Below are positions 25,210-36,071 of a stretch of 64,000 nucleotides of DNA, piece by piece. Position numbers and translations under genes: made by a program. The notes under the pieces were generated by a model that made no database searches, had not been told where the DNA came from, and was given only the letters and a program-made list of their open reading frames with translations. This DNA is from CBDATA01 sp965202845 (GTDB lineage: Bacteria; Acidobacteriota; Vicinamibacteria; Marinacidobacterales; Marinacidobacteraceae): positions 2,728,001 through 2,792,000 of the forward strand of contig OZ241856.1 of assembly GCA_965202845.1 (NCBI GenBank), read 5' to 3'. Position 1 is the stretch's first letter, and each line of letters starts with the position of its first letter.

Positions 25210-25591
25210 TGGAAGCAGGCTTCGTTTCGAGTCTGCGCTTTCCCGCTCCGCCTCGCTGGGCGTCGCTTTCGGCCTCGGGGTGGCGATCACCAGTATGTTT
25301 CTGGAAGGAAGCGTGTGGAATTCCATGCTCTTCGGCTTGACTTTCGCCATTGCCCTTGCCATTTTTCTTCCCCTGTGGGTTGTCATGGCGGCTCCGATTG
25401 CGATGTGGACGAGTGTCGCGAGATGGCGGACCGTGTTTGCATTTTCGCTGTTGGGCGTCTCTTTTTTTCCGATTCTTGGTTTTCTGATACAGAATTTGAC
25501 TTTTCCCGATGTGCCTTCAGCTATTGCCGTCTTGTTGACGGGTTCGTGGATTTCCGCATGTCTTGGTTTGCGCCTGAATGAAGCTTCATGA
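25178..25591 (+). CDS. Small four-helix membrane protein, copy 1
   Basis: 137 residues with about four hydrophobic segments (ASLGVAFGLGVAITSMF; FGLTFAIALAIFLPLWVVMA; FAFSLLGVSFFPILGFLI; IAVLLTGSWISACLGL). It shares the C-terminal block NLTFPDVPSAIAV...GSWISACLGLR with copy 2 (NLSFPDIPSAAAM...GGWISVALGLR). The ATG lies inside the cysteine-rich gene (32-base overlap), so translation is probably coupled. No family recognised; an immunity, export or anchoring partner is only a guess. Confidence 0.7.
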   Translation: MTPVSQAATYSGSRLRFESALSRSASLGVAFGLGVAITSMFLEGSVWNSMLFGLTFAIALAIFLPLWVVMAAPIAMWTSVARWRTVFAFSLLGVSFFPILGFLIQNLTFPDVPSAIAVLLTGSWISACLGLRLNEAS

Positions 25592-25670
25592 AACTTCATC
25601 GTATCCTGTGGTCATTACAAACCCTTCGGGGGTGAAGGAGAATTCAAAATGACAAACCGCGTGATGCTTT

Positions 25671-26522
25671 GAACCTATCTCAAAATTGCCTGAGAAGGAC
25701 TGTGATGCAGGCCAGCTGAACGAAACCCAAGAAGTTTTCTGGATGAAATTCCCATCGAATCAGAATCCGTCGCTGCCACTGTATCCACGCGAAGAAGCGT
25801 TCTACCATCCACCTCCTCTGATACCGACGTAGCCGACGTCCGTCTTGCGTCCTCGGCCTCTTTCGGTTCTTGCGGTGCGGCGCGATCATGTTGATTCCTT
25901 TCTCGCGCATATCCTCGTCCAACGCATCACTGTCGTAGGCTTTGTCTCCAATCAGATTTTTCGGTTTTTCTTCTACCATGCGGAATGGCAGATTCAACTG
26001 AACCAACTTCACTTCGTGGTGATTCGCAGCATGTACGCTGATCGAGTAAGGCAAACCATGTTTCTCAACTATCGCCATGATCCTCATGCCTTTACCACGC
26101 TTCGTCCGTCCGATTTCGAGACCTCCGCCTTTCGCAGGTAAGAACATTCCGTCGATAAAACCTTCCGATCCATCGTACTGACCGCACTCTTGAAGTTCAG
26201 CTACCAATCTCTCCATGATTTTCGGATAAACACCGGCGCGACACCAGGCTTGATACCTGCGATGAACGGTTTTGTAATTCGGATACTCTGGCGGCAGAAA
26301 CCTCCACGGCGCACCGGTATGCAGGAGCCAAAGAACGGCTTCGAGAACTTCGCGTGCGGGCACGGGCTTTCGTCCCCGACGTCCTTTGGGGATGTTTTCT
26401 TCCGGGAAGAATTTCTGAATTTTCCCCCAGTATTTTTCTCTGATTCGAATCAAGTGGGCCAAGCGGGACATGGTTTGGATTGTACACAGATCATCCCAAA
26501 ATTTCAATTACGAGATAGGTTC
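25671..26522 (-). mobile_element. IS5-family insertion sequence
   Basis: 852 bp with 18-bp terminal inverted repeats (25671-25688 and 26505-26522, GAACCTATCTC then two mismatches then AATTG). It is flanked by a TT dinucleotide on each side, consistent with a 2-bp target duplication. It encodes one DDE transposase on the minus strand. It is inserted in the signal-peptide codons of the second cysteine-rich gene. Confidence 0.9.
25680..26471 (-). CDS. IS5-family transposase
   Basis: 263 residues from ATG 26471 (an ATG at 26507 inside the terminal repeat is possible). The N-terminal DUF4096-type domain RRGRKPVPAREVLEAVLWLL and GAPWRFLPPEYPNYKTVHRR is followed by a DDE catalytic core with the first Asp in EGFIDGMFL, the second in LIGDKAYDSDAL, and the Glu in RWMVERFFAWIQ. 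The frame is intact, so the element may be active. Confidence 0.93.
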   Translation of the reverse strand: MSRLAHLIRIREKYWGKIQKFFPEENIPKGRRGRKPVPAREVLEAVLWLLHTGAPWRFLPPEYPNYKTVHRRYQAWCRAGVYPKIMERLVAELQECGQYDGSEGFIDGMFLPAKGGGLEIGRTKRGKGMRIMAIVEKHGLPYSISVHAANHHEVKLVQLNLPFRMVEEKPKNLIGDKAYDSDALDEDMREKGINMIAPHRKNRKRPRTQDGRRLRRYQRRWMVERFFAWIQWQRRILIRWEFHPENFLGFVQLACITVLLRQF

Positions 26523-26789
26523 TTATTTGATCGGGATTCTTGCCGGCCTTGCGGTAATCTTCGCCGCTGCTGCAGGAGCGTCCCAAATTCATCCGGATTG
26601 CTGTGCCACCGATTGCGCCAATGCGCATTATTCTTGCAAAAATGCGGTGGAAACAGATTTTCTTGTTTGCGGAGAATCTTGCAAAACGTGGAAGGTCTGG
26701 ACGATAGCCAGTTGTTTGAGAAAATGTCACCAGACGCATTTGGACGGATTGCAGCAGTGTCAACGAGAGCACACTTCCTGTATTTCCGA

Positions 26790-27176
26790 ATGCCATATCT
26801 GAAAATGGATGGTGGGATCTGGCGTTCCCTCGTTCGCCGAAGTCTTGTCTCCGGATTGGGCTTCGGCGTTGGAATGGCCGCCACGATCATCGCTCTCACC
26901 GGTTTTTCGCGGGATGGAGTTTTGTACGCGGCGACGTGTGCAGTTGGGGTTGTTGTTGGATGGATTCTGTTGGGCCGTCTTGTCGACTGGGCGTCGCGTC
27001 TGATGCAGGAGACCGTTTGGGGGCGTTCGTTCGTGGGCTTGATGCTGGGCGTTTCCTGTTACGTCGTCTTCTATTTGCTGATCTCGAACCTTTCGTTTCC
27101 CGATATTCCTTCGGCAGCCGCAATGGTGGCGGTTGGCGGGTGGATTTCCGTCGCGCTCGGGCTGCGCGTCGAATAG
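26790..27176 (+). CDS. Small four-helix membrane protein, copy 2
   Basis: 128 residues from ATG 26790, which overlaps the cysteine-rich gene by 13 bases; ATG 26805 is an alternative. Four hydrophobic segments (LGFGVGMAATIIALTGF; AATCAVGVVVGWILLG; FVGLMLGVSCYVVFYLLI; AAAMVAVGGWISVALGL). The C-terminal third is clearly paralogous to the protein at 25178. Upstream IS insertion probably separates it from the sigma-54 promoter, so expression may be reduced. Confidence 0.7.
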   Translation: MPYLKMDGGIWRSLVRRSLVSGLGFGVGMAATIIALTGFSRDGVLYAATCAVGVVVGWILLGRLVDWASRLMQETVWGRSFVGLMLGVSCYVVFYLLISNLSFPDIPSAAAMVAVGGWISVALGLRVE

Positions 27177-27183
27177 ACGCCGG

Positions 27184-28125
27184 TCAGTCTCCCGTCGCCG
27201 CCGCTCCCTTCCAGGTGTCCACGCAGGCGCGGTAGTTCGCGGCGATCCGGCGGATCGCCTCCTCCTCGCTCAGCTTCCCGGCGAGGCGCTCGGCCAGCGG
27301 TTCGCGGAAGTTGGTGCGGCCGACCGCGAAGCCGATGAACCCGGAGACCGGGGCGGCGATCCGCAGCCATTCGTGCACCTTCTCGGCGTTGGAGCCGCGT
27401 CCGAGCACGATGGATCCCACCTTTGACCGATGTCCGCCGCGCCGGACCGCTTCCGTCACCCGCTCGGCGTCGGCGCGCCGGTCCACGCCCTCGATCTTCC
27501 AGATGTCCGGCTCGATGCCGAAGTCCTGGATGCGGTGGATAGCGCGCGCCATGTGGCCGGGGCGGAGCTCACGGTCGTAGGCGTCGCCCGCCTCCCGGTC
27601 GGCTTCGGTGGTCGCCGGCACCAGCAGCTCGAACATGAACAGCCGCCGCTCGTGCCCCCGCAGGTAGTCGGAGACGAGCCGCAGCCGGGCGAGCTGAACC
27701 ATCGCGGTCTCGTCCGGATCGTCGGGGTGGAACCGGACCAGCACCTTCACGATGTCCGGCCGGACGAGGCGGATGTGGCTCACCCAGCTCACTCCGTACT
27801 CGAAATCGAAGACCGACTGGCCGCTCTTCTCGATGCAGACCGCCCGGGGGATGCCGCGCTCCCGGGCGTCGGCGAGGATCGGGGCGCCGAACTGGGCGTC
27901 CACCAGGATGCCCACCTGCTCCTTCGGAACGCCTTCCTCGATGGCGCGGAGAAGACCCCGGTAGATCAACGCCTTGGCGGCGACGACCGGGGTGAAGCGG
28001 TCGGCTTCGGGGGCGATCGGGGGCGTTCCGGACGCGCCGAAGAACGACCGGACGAAGCTGCCCCGGTGGTCGAAGGGCTGGACGAAGAGCGGCCGGTCGT
28101 AGCCGGGCGTCGGGGTGCTGGACAT
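27184..28125 (-). CDS. DUF2090 (IolC C-terminal-like) aldolase-fold protein
   Basis: 313 residues. VQPFDHRGSFVRSFFG near the start, VDAQFGAPILADARERG, FEYGVSWVSHIRLVRPDIVKVLVRFHPDD and FIGFAVGRTNFREPL match DUF2090. That domain is the TIM-barrel C-terminal part of some 5-dehydro-2-deoxygluconokinases and resembles LacD-type aldolases. A sugar-phosphate aldolase role is inferred. It stands alone without a kinase domain or other inositol genes. It ends eight bases from the preceding plus-strand gene, converging with it. Confidence 0.82.
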   Translation of the reverse strand: MSSTPTPGYDRPLFVQPFDHRGSFVRSFFGASGTPPIAPEADRFTPVVAAKALIYRGLLRAIEEGVPKEQVGILVDAQFGAPILADARERGIPRAVCIEKSGQSVFDFEYGVSWVSHIRLVRPDIVKVLVRFHPDDPDETAMVQLARLRLVSDYLRGHERRLFMFELLVPATTEADREAGDAYDRELRPGHMARAIHRIQDFGIEPDIWKIEGVDRRADAERVTEAVRRGGHRSKVGSIVLGRGSNAEKVHEWLRIAAPVSGFIGFAVGRTNFREPLAERLAGKLSEEEAIRRIAANYRACVDTWKGAAATGD

Positions 28126-28340
28126 GAGTGGAAGACGCCTCCGGAAGGGGAGGGCGGAGTCTATGGCCTCCCCGTCGCCGATTCGTCGCCCCGATTCCCG
28201 AGCAGCCGGGCGCCGAAGTCCGCCTCGCCGGCGGCCTGGGACGCCGCCTCGACGATCCGCGACTCGTCCGCCGTCGTCAGCGCCACCCCGTTCGCCATGC
28301 CCCGGAGGGTAGCGCGGACTGCTAGCCTCTCCGGTTCCTG

Positions 28341-31181
<2,841 letters not shown>

Positions 31182-31193
31182 GGGAACGCCAGG

Positions 31194-31844
31194 GTGTTCT
31201 CCTTCGGCTTCGCGCCCCTCACCCCGATGGTGAAGCGGCTCATCGGGATCACCTGCGGCGCGTTCCTCGCCCAGCTGCTGATTCCGCCGCTGACCGTCTT
31301 CCTTGCCCTCTACCCGCCGGCGGTGCTGCGCCTCGAGGTCTGGCGGCTGCTCACCTACGTCTTCCTCCACGGCGGCCTCGGCCATCTCATGCTGAACATG
31401 CTGGTGCTCTACATGTTCGGCGGGCCGCTGGAAAGCGTCTGGGGATCCCGCCGCTTCCTCCGCTACTACCTGCTCTGCGGGGTCGGCGCCGGACTCTTCA
31501 CCCTGCTTCCCATTCCGGCGTTCTTCGGCGCCAGCCACATCGGCGCTTCGGGCGCGGCCTACGGGCTGCTGCTCGCCTTCGGCCTGCTGTTCCCCGCCGC
31601 CCGGGTGCACGTCTTCCTGATCTTCCCGATGCGGGCCAGCCACCTGGTGGTGGCGCTGGGATTCATCTCGCTGGCGAGTTCGATTTCGGCGACCAGCGAC
31701 GGGGTGTCCCACATCGCCCACCTCGGCGGCCTGGTCGCCGGGTACGTGCTGCTCCGGCGCATGCGTCTGCTGGGCGGCCGCCCCGACCCGCTGCGGACCC
31801 TCCAGTCCCGCTTCCGTCGCCGCCGTCGCGACACGCTCCACTGA
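31194..31844 (+). CDS. Rhomboid family intramembrane serine protease
   Basis: 216 residues from a GTG. About six membrane helices. Catalytic Ser119 lies in GASGAAYG and His176 in SHIAHLGG, and the first-loop residues His59, His64 and Asn68 (LHGGLGHLMLNM) are present. It cleaves membrane proteins within the bilayer; substrate unknown. It is 12 bases after uvrA, so probably co-transcribed. Confidence 0.95.
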   Translation: MFSFGFAPLTPMVKRLIGITCGAFLAQLLIPPLTVFLALYPPAVLRLEVWRLLTYVFLHGGLGHLMLNMLVLYMFGGPLESVWGSRRFLRYYLLCGVGAGLFTLLPIPAFFGASHIGASGAAYGLLLAFGLLFPAARVHVFLIFPMRASHLVVALGFISLASSISATSDGVSHIAHLGGLVAGYVLLRRMRLLGGRPDPLRTLQSRFRRRRRDTLH

Positions 31845-31848
31845 CGGA

Positions 31849-32859
31849 TCAGGGGCAGATGCGGCGCAGGGTCTCCAGGTCCTTCGGGTCGGGCGGGAGC
31901 GAGACGATGAGGGTGGTGACGCCGGCTTCCCGGTAGGCCGCCATCCGTTCGGCGAGGCGCGCCGGCGGTCCGACCAGCGCGACCTCGTCCACCAGCCGGT
32001 CGGGAACCGCCGCCTCCGCCTCCCGCCGGCGGCCGGAGAGGAACAGGTCCTGGATGCGCGCGGCCTCCCCGGGGAAGCCGTAGCGGGCGACCAGGTCGCG
32101 GTAGAAGTTCTTCCGGCGCGCCCCCATGCCGCCGACGTAGAAGGCGATGTTCGGCCGCATCCGGTCCCGGAGCGCCGGCAGGTCGTCGCCGACCGCGCAG
32201 GAGACCAGCGGCGCCACGTCGAGGGGTTCCGGACGCTCGCGTTTGGCGCGCCCGGCCTCCAGCGCCGGGCCGAAGACCCGGGCGCACCGCTCCGGGGAGA
32301 AGAGGAAGGGGAGCCAGCCGTCGCCGATCCGGGCGGCGATCTCGGTGTTCTTCGGCCCGATGGTCGCCAGGTGGATGGGGATGTCGCGCGCTGCCGGGAA
32401 GTCCAGCTTCAGCGGCTTGCCCAGCCCATCCGGAAGCGGGAGCCGGTGATGCCGGCCCGCGTAGGTGAGAGTCTCGCCCCGGAGCGCCCGGCGGACGATT
32501 TCGACGGTCTCCCGGAGGCGGACTCCGGGTTCCCGGAAGGGAACGCCGTGCCAGCCCTCCATGACCTGCGGGCCGGAAACTCCGAGGCCCAGGGTGAACC
32601 GCCCGCCGCTCAGGTGGTCCAGGGTCGCCGCCGTCTGCGCCAGCAGCGCGGGGGTGCGGGAGCCGACCGGCAGGATGGAGCTTCCGAGGCCGATCCGCCG
32701 GGTGGCGGCGCCGATGAAGCCGAGCGCCGAGACCGCATCGGCGCCCCACGCCTCGGCGACCCACACCGAGTCGAAGCCGGCCCGCTCCGCCAGAACCGCC
32801 GAGCGCACCGGGTCCGCTCCGCCCTTCCGCAGGAAGCCGACGTAGAGTCCGAGACGCAT
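31849..32859 (-). CDS. LLM-class, probably F420-dependent, oxidoreductase
   Basis: 336 residues of the luciferase-like TIM-barrel family. RLGLYVGFLRKGGADPVRSA, AEAWGADAVSALGFIGAAT, LGSSILPVGSRTPALLAQTA and LDHLSGGRFTLGLGVSGPQV are typical of the F420-binding branch. F420 use is an inference from the family, since no cofactor genes are in the window. The ATG overlaps the nth stop, so it is the last gene of the selA-thiS-thiG-nth operon. Confidence 0.88.
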   Translation of the reverse strand: MRLGLYVGFLRKGGADPVRSAVLAERAGFDSVWVAEAWGADAVSALGFIGAATRRIGLGSSILPVGSRTPALLAQTAATLDHLSGGRFTLGLGVSGPQVMEGWHGVPFREPGVRLRETVEIVRRALRGETLTYAGRHHRLPLPDGLGKPLKLDFPAARDIPIHLATIGPKNTEIAARIGDGWLPFLFSPERCARVFGPALEAGRAKRERPEPLDVAPLVSCAVGDDLPALRDRMRPNIAFYVGGMGARRKNFYRDLVARYGFPGEAARIQDLFLSGRRREAEAAVPDRLVDEVALVGPPARLAERMAAYREAGVTTLIVSLPPDPKDLETLRRICP

Positions 32860-33524
32860 CAGGTGGGATCGTCGACGCCCAGGCGCGGGCAGTCGGGGCG
32901 CAGCGCGCAGGCGTCGCACCGGGGGTTCCGGGCCGGGCAGACGCTCCGTCCGTGGCGGATGACCCGGTGGCTGAACGCCACCCAGTGGCTGCGGGGGAGC
33001 AGCGCCATCAGCCGGGCCTCGGTGCGCGCCGGGTTCTTCTTCGGCGCCAGCCCCAGCCGGTGGGCGATGCGGAAGACGTGGGTGTCCACCACCACCCCCT
33101 CGGCCTTGCCGAACCAGACCCCCAGCACCACATTGGCGGTCTTGCGCGCCACCCCGGGGAGCGACAGCAGATCCTCCATCCGGTCCGGCACCTCGCCGCC
33201 GAAGCAGTCGCGGATTCGCTGGCAGGCGCCGACGATGGACCGCGCCTTGTTCCGGAAGAACCCGGTGGAGTGGATGAGCTCCTCCAGCTCTTCGGCGCGC
33301 GCCTCGGCGAAGGCGTCGGCGTCGGGATAGCGGGCGAAGAGCGCCGGGGTGACCAGGTTGACCCGCTTGTCGGTGCACTGGGCGGAGAGGATGGTGGCGA
33401 CCAGCAGCTGGAGCGCCGATTCGTGCCGGAGGGCGCATTCGGCGTCCGGGTGCTCCTTCGCCAGCGCGCGGGAGATGCGCCGGGCGCGGCGTTTCTCCGC
33501 CGACTCGTCGGCTGCTGCGCTCAA
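32859..33524 (-). CDS. nth: Endonuclease III
   Basis: 221 residues. Helix-hairpin-helix LPGVARKTANVVLGVWF with the catalytic Asp in VVDTHV and Lys in the LLSLPGVARKT region. The C-terminal [4Fe-4S] motif C-x6-C-x2-C-x5-C (CPARNPRCDACALRPDC) is intact. It removes oxidised pyrimidines and nicks the abasic site. The start is a TTG that overlaps the thiG stop; no ATG fits the N-terminus. Confidence 0.95.
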   Translation of the reverse strand: MSAAADESAEKRRARRISRALAKEHPDAECALRHESALQLLVATILSAQCTDKRVNLVTPALFARYPDADAFAEARAEELEELIHSTGFFRNKARSIVGACQRIRDCFGGEVPDRMEDLLSLPGVARKTANVVLGVWFGKAEGVVVDTHVFRIAHRLGLAPKKNPARTEARLMALLPRSHWVAFSHRVIRHGRSVCPARNPRCDACALRPDCPRLGVDDPT

Positions 33525-34300
33525 GAATCGGCGGGTGGCGAGGAGGCGGCGGCGTAGCGGCGGCGCGGCATGCGTCCGGCGAGGAAGGCGAGCCGCCCCG
33601 CCTCCACCGCGTGGCGCACCGCATGGGCCATCGCCACCGGCTCGCGGGCGGCGGCCACCGCGGTGTTGAGGAGGACGCCGTCGGCGCCGAGCTCCATGGC
33701 GATGGCCACGTCGGAGGCGGTGCCCACTCCGGCGTCCACGATCATCGGAACCGAGACCGCTTCCCGCACCAGCTCGATGGCGTTCCGGTTCCGGATGCCG
33801 AGGCCGGAGCCGATGGGAGCGCCCAGCGGCATCACCGCCGCCGCGCCGGCGTCCTCCAGCTTCCGCGCCGCCACCACGTCGTCGTTGGTGTACGGGAGCA
33901 CCACGAACCCCTCCGCGACCAGCGTTCGGGTGGCCTTGAGCAGCTCGTCGGTGTCCGGATAGAGGGTCTTGCGGTCGCCGATGACTTCGAGCTTGACCCA
34001 CGCGGAGAGCCCGGCTTCCCGTCCCAGCCGCGCGGCGCGCACCGCCTCCTCGGCGGTGAAGCAGTCGGCGGTGTTGGGGAGCAGGGTCAGCCGGTCGCGG
34101 GGGATGAAGTCCAGCAGCGTTCCGCGGGCCTCCAGGTCCACCCGGCGCACCGCCACGGTGACCATGTCGCAGCCGGAGGCTTCGTGACACTGGCGCATGA
34201 CCTCGTTGGAGGCGTACTTACCGGTGCCGAGGATGAGCCGCGACCGGAACGCCCTTCCCGCGATGGTCAGCGGGGCGTCCTGCGGCGGGAAGTCAGCCAC
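33521..34300 (-). CDS. thiG: Thiazole synthase
   Basis: 259 residues. LILGTGKYASNEVMRQCHEASG, the Schiff-base lysine in WVKLEVIGDRKTL, LPYTNDDVVAARKLEDAGAAAVMPLGAPIGSG and VDAGVGTASDVAIAMELGADGVLLNTA are ThiG signatures. It builds the thiazole phosphate of thiamin using the ThiS thiocarboxylate. Overlaps thiS by eight bases and nth by four. Confidence 0.97.
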   Translation of the reverse strand: MADFPPQDAPLTIAGRAFRSRLILGTGKYASNEVMRQCHEASGCDMVTVAVRRVDLEARGTLLDFIPRDRLTLLPNTADCFTAEEAVRAARLGREAGLSAWVKLEVIGDRKTLYPDTDELLKATRTLVAEGFVVLPYTNDDVVAARKLEDAGAAAVMPLGAPIGSGLGIRNRNAIELVREAVSVPMIVDAGVGTASDVAIAMELGADGVLLNTAVAAAREPVAMAHAVRHAVEAGRLAFLAGRMPRRRYAAASSPPADS

Positions 34301-34514
34301 CGCCGACGAAGGTCACGATCTCCACCCGGTCGCCGTCCCGAATCGGCGTGGTCGCGTGGTTCCGGCGCCGGACCAGGTCGCCGTTCACCTCCACCGCCAC
34401 CGGGCGGTCCTTGAGCCCCAGCGATTCGAGGGCGCTTCCGACCGAGGCCGGAGCGGGCAGGGCGCGGGGTTTGCCGTTCAGGGCCACCCGGACGGTGTTG
34501 GACTGTGGTTCCAT
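34293..34514 (-). CDS. thiS: Sulfur carrier protein ThiS
   Basis: 73 residues of ubiquitin-like fold (VALNGKPRALPAPASVGSALESLG; AVEVNGDLVRR; DGDRVEIVTFVGGG). The C-terminal Gly-Gly needed for thiocarboxylate formation is present, with one extra Gly. ATG 34514 overlaps the selA stop. Confidence 0.94.
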   Translation of the reverse strand: MEPQSNTVRVALNGKPRALPAPASVGSALESLGLKDRPVAVEVNGDLVRRRNHATTPIRDGDRVEIVTFVGGG

Positions 34515-35986
34515 TACGCCCGGGATGGTAGCGGGGCCGATTCCGCTTCCATCAGGTTCCGGAGGACGTGTTCCAGTTCTTCGGCCTCGTCCTCGAGCAG
34601 GGTGCGGGGATCGAGCAGGACGCGCTCGCCGCGGACCCGCGCCGCGACCGGCGGTTCGCCGGCGAGCAGGCGGCGGCGGAGCGCTTCGGCGTCGCTTCCG
34701 CCGGCATGCGCGAGGGCGAGGCAGCGGGTCGGAAGAGCGGCGTCCGGCGCCGCGCCGCCGCCGACCCGCGAGACCTCCGGAATCACCTCCACCGTCCAGC
34801 CCGGCGGCGGCGGATGGAGGCGGTCCCGGAGGCGTTCCGCGTCGCGTTCCACCTCCTCGAGCGGGCGGGCGAGCGCCCGGATGACCGGAATTTCGTCCCG
34901 CGCGCGTCCGGCGGCGTGGCTCCAGAGCGTGGCGAGCAGCCCGGTGATCGCCGTCTTGTCGGCCCGCAGCGCCCGCGCCAGCGGGTTTTCCCGGCAGCGG
35001 GCGACCGCCTCCGGGGTTCCGAGCAGGATGCCCGCCTGGGGGCCTCCGAGCAGTTTGTCCCCGGAAAAGATCACCAGGTCCGGCCCGTCCGCCACGCACT
35101 CGGCGAGGGTCGGCTCCTCCCGTCCGCCGCTCGCGCCGAACTCGCGGAGGGAGAAGGTGTTTCCGCTCCCGAAGTCCTCGATCACCGGAATCCCGGACTG
35201 CGCCCCCAGCCGAACCAGCTCGCAGGTGGGGGCGGATTCGGTGAACCCGACGATGCGGAAGTTGGAGGGGTGCACCCGGAGCAGCGCGCCGACCGCGGCC
35301 TGGGGGTCGGTTTCGGCTTCCAGTGCCTTCCGGTAGTCGGCGATCCGGGTGCGGTTGGTGGTTCCCACCTCCACCAGCCGGGCGCCGCTCCGCTCGAGGA
35401 TCTCCGGGATGCGGAACGACCCGCCGATCTCGACCAGCTCGCCCCGGGACACCACCACCTTCCGTTTCCGGGCCAGGGTGTCCAGCGCCAGCAGCAGCGC
35501 GCCGGCGGCGTTGCCGACCACCATCGCGGCGCGTCCGGGGAACATGCCTTCGAAGACGCCGGCGATGCGGTCCTGCCGGCTGCCGCGGGCGCCGGTCGAA
35601 AGATCGAACTCCAGGTCGCTGTACGAGGTCGCCGCCTCGAACATGGCGGCCGCCGCCCGCCGGGAGAGGGGAGCGCGCCCCAGGTTGGTGTGGACGACCA
35701 CCCCGGTGGCGTTCAGCACCCGCCGGAGCCCGCCGCCGCGGGCGTCGCGCAGCCGTTCCCCGGTCGCGAGCGCGAGGTGCGCCTCCGGCGCCCGCCGGAA
35801 CAGGACCGGGACCGCCTCCGGGATTCCGGCCCGGAGGGCGCGCCGGATGACGCCGATCTCCGCACGCAGCGCCGCCTTCACCGGCTCGCGTCCGAAACGC
35901 GCCTCGATCTCCCGGAATGCGTCGGTCTCCAGAAGCTTCCCCACCGCGGGGATTCGATCCAGCGGGAGGGGCGCGCGTTCCGGCAT
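34514..35986 (-). CDS. selA: L-seryl-tRNA(Sec) selenium transferase
   Basis: 490 residues. The N-terminal IPAVGKLLE, RRVLNATGVVVHTNLGRAPLS, the PLP pocket IEDFGSGNTF and FSGDKLLGGPQAGILLG with the PLP lysine near 311 identify SelA. It converts Ser-tRNA(Sec) to Sec-tRNA(Sec), so the organism probably makes selenoproteins. selB and selC are not in the window. It is the first gene of a run of five overlapping minus-strand genes and is divergent from the lipoprotein genes. Confidence 0.95.
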   Translation of the reverse strand: MPERAPLPLDRIPAVGKLLETDAFREIEARFGREPVKAALRAEIGVIRRALRAGIPEAVPVLFRRAPEAHLALATGERLRDARGGGLRRVLNATGVVVHTNLGRAPLSRRAAAAMFEAATSYSDLEFDLSTGARGSRQDRIAGVFEGMFPGRAAMVVGNAAGALLLALDTLARKRKVVVSRGELVEIGGSFRIPEILERSGARLVEVGTTNRTRIADYRKALEAETDPQAAVGALLRVHPSNFRIVGFTESAPTCELVRLGAQSGIPVIEDFGSGNTFSLREFGASGGREEPTLAECVADGPDLVIFSGDKLLGGPQAGILLGTPEAVARCRENPLARALRADKTAITGLLATLWSHAAGRARDEIPVIRALARPLEEVERDAERLRDRLHPPPPGWTVEVIPEVSRVGGGAAPDAALPTRCLALAHAGGSDAEALRRRLLAGEPPVAARVRGERVLLDPRTLLEDEAEELEHVLRNLMEAESAPLPSRA

Positions 35987-36034
35987 CCGACGAGAGGATA
36001 GACGCGCCCCATTTGGGGGTGTAGAGTCCGCCCC

Positions 36035-36071
36035 GCTTCTTGCCATACCAACAGGAGGTAGCGATATGAAG
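36035..36071 (+). repeat. 37-bp leader shared by both poly-C lipoprotein genes, copy 1
   Basis: Identical to 40146-40182. It contains ACAGGAGGTAGCGAT with a near-perfect ribosome-binding site, the ATG, and the AAG second codon. A degenerate -10 (TAGAGT, 36022-36027) lies just before it. Confidence 0.92.

Larger units (their letters stand above)
25649..26802 (+). pseudogene. Secreted 11-cysteine protein, copy 2, interrupted by IS5-family element
   Basis: The 5' part is ATG 25649 with ribosome-binding site GAAGGAG, reading MTNRVML up to 25670. The rest resumes at 26525, and joining 25649-25670 to 26525-26802 gives MTNRVMLYLIGILAGLAVIF and on, a clean signal peptide, with no frame change. The mature part keeps all 11 Cys of copy 1 with the same spacing, except 10 rather than 5 residues in the middle, and also ends CHI. 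An ORF starting inside the IS (ATG 26470) could still give a fusion with a 20-residue IS-derived leader and most of the signal peptide, so residual expression is possible. Confidence 0.8.

Noticed and set aside
28161..28298. Possible 45-codon minus-strand gene upstream of uvrA (MANGVALTTADESRIVEA...)
   Set aside because: No ribosome-binding site and no recognisable feature; too short to support.
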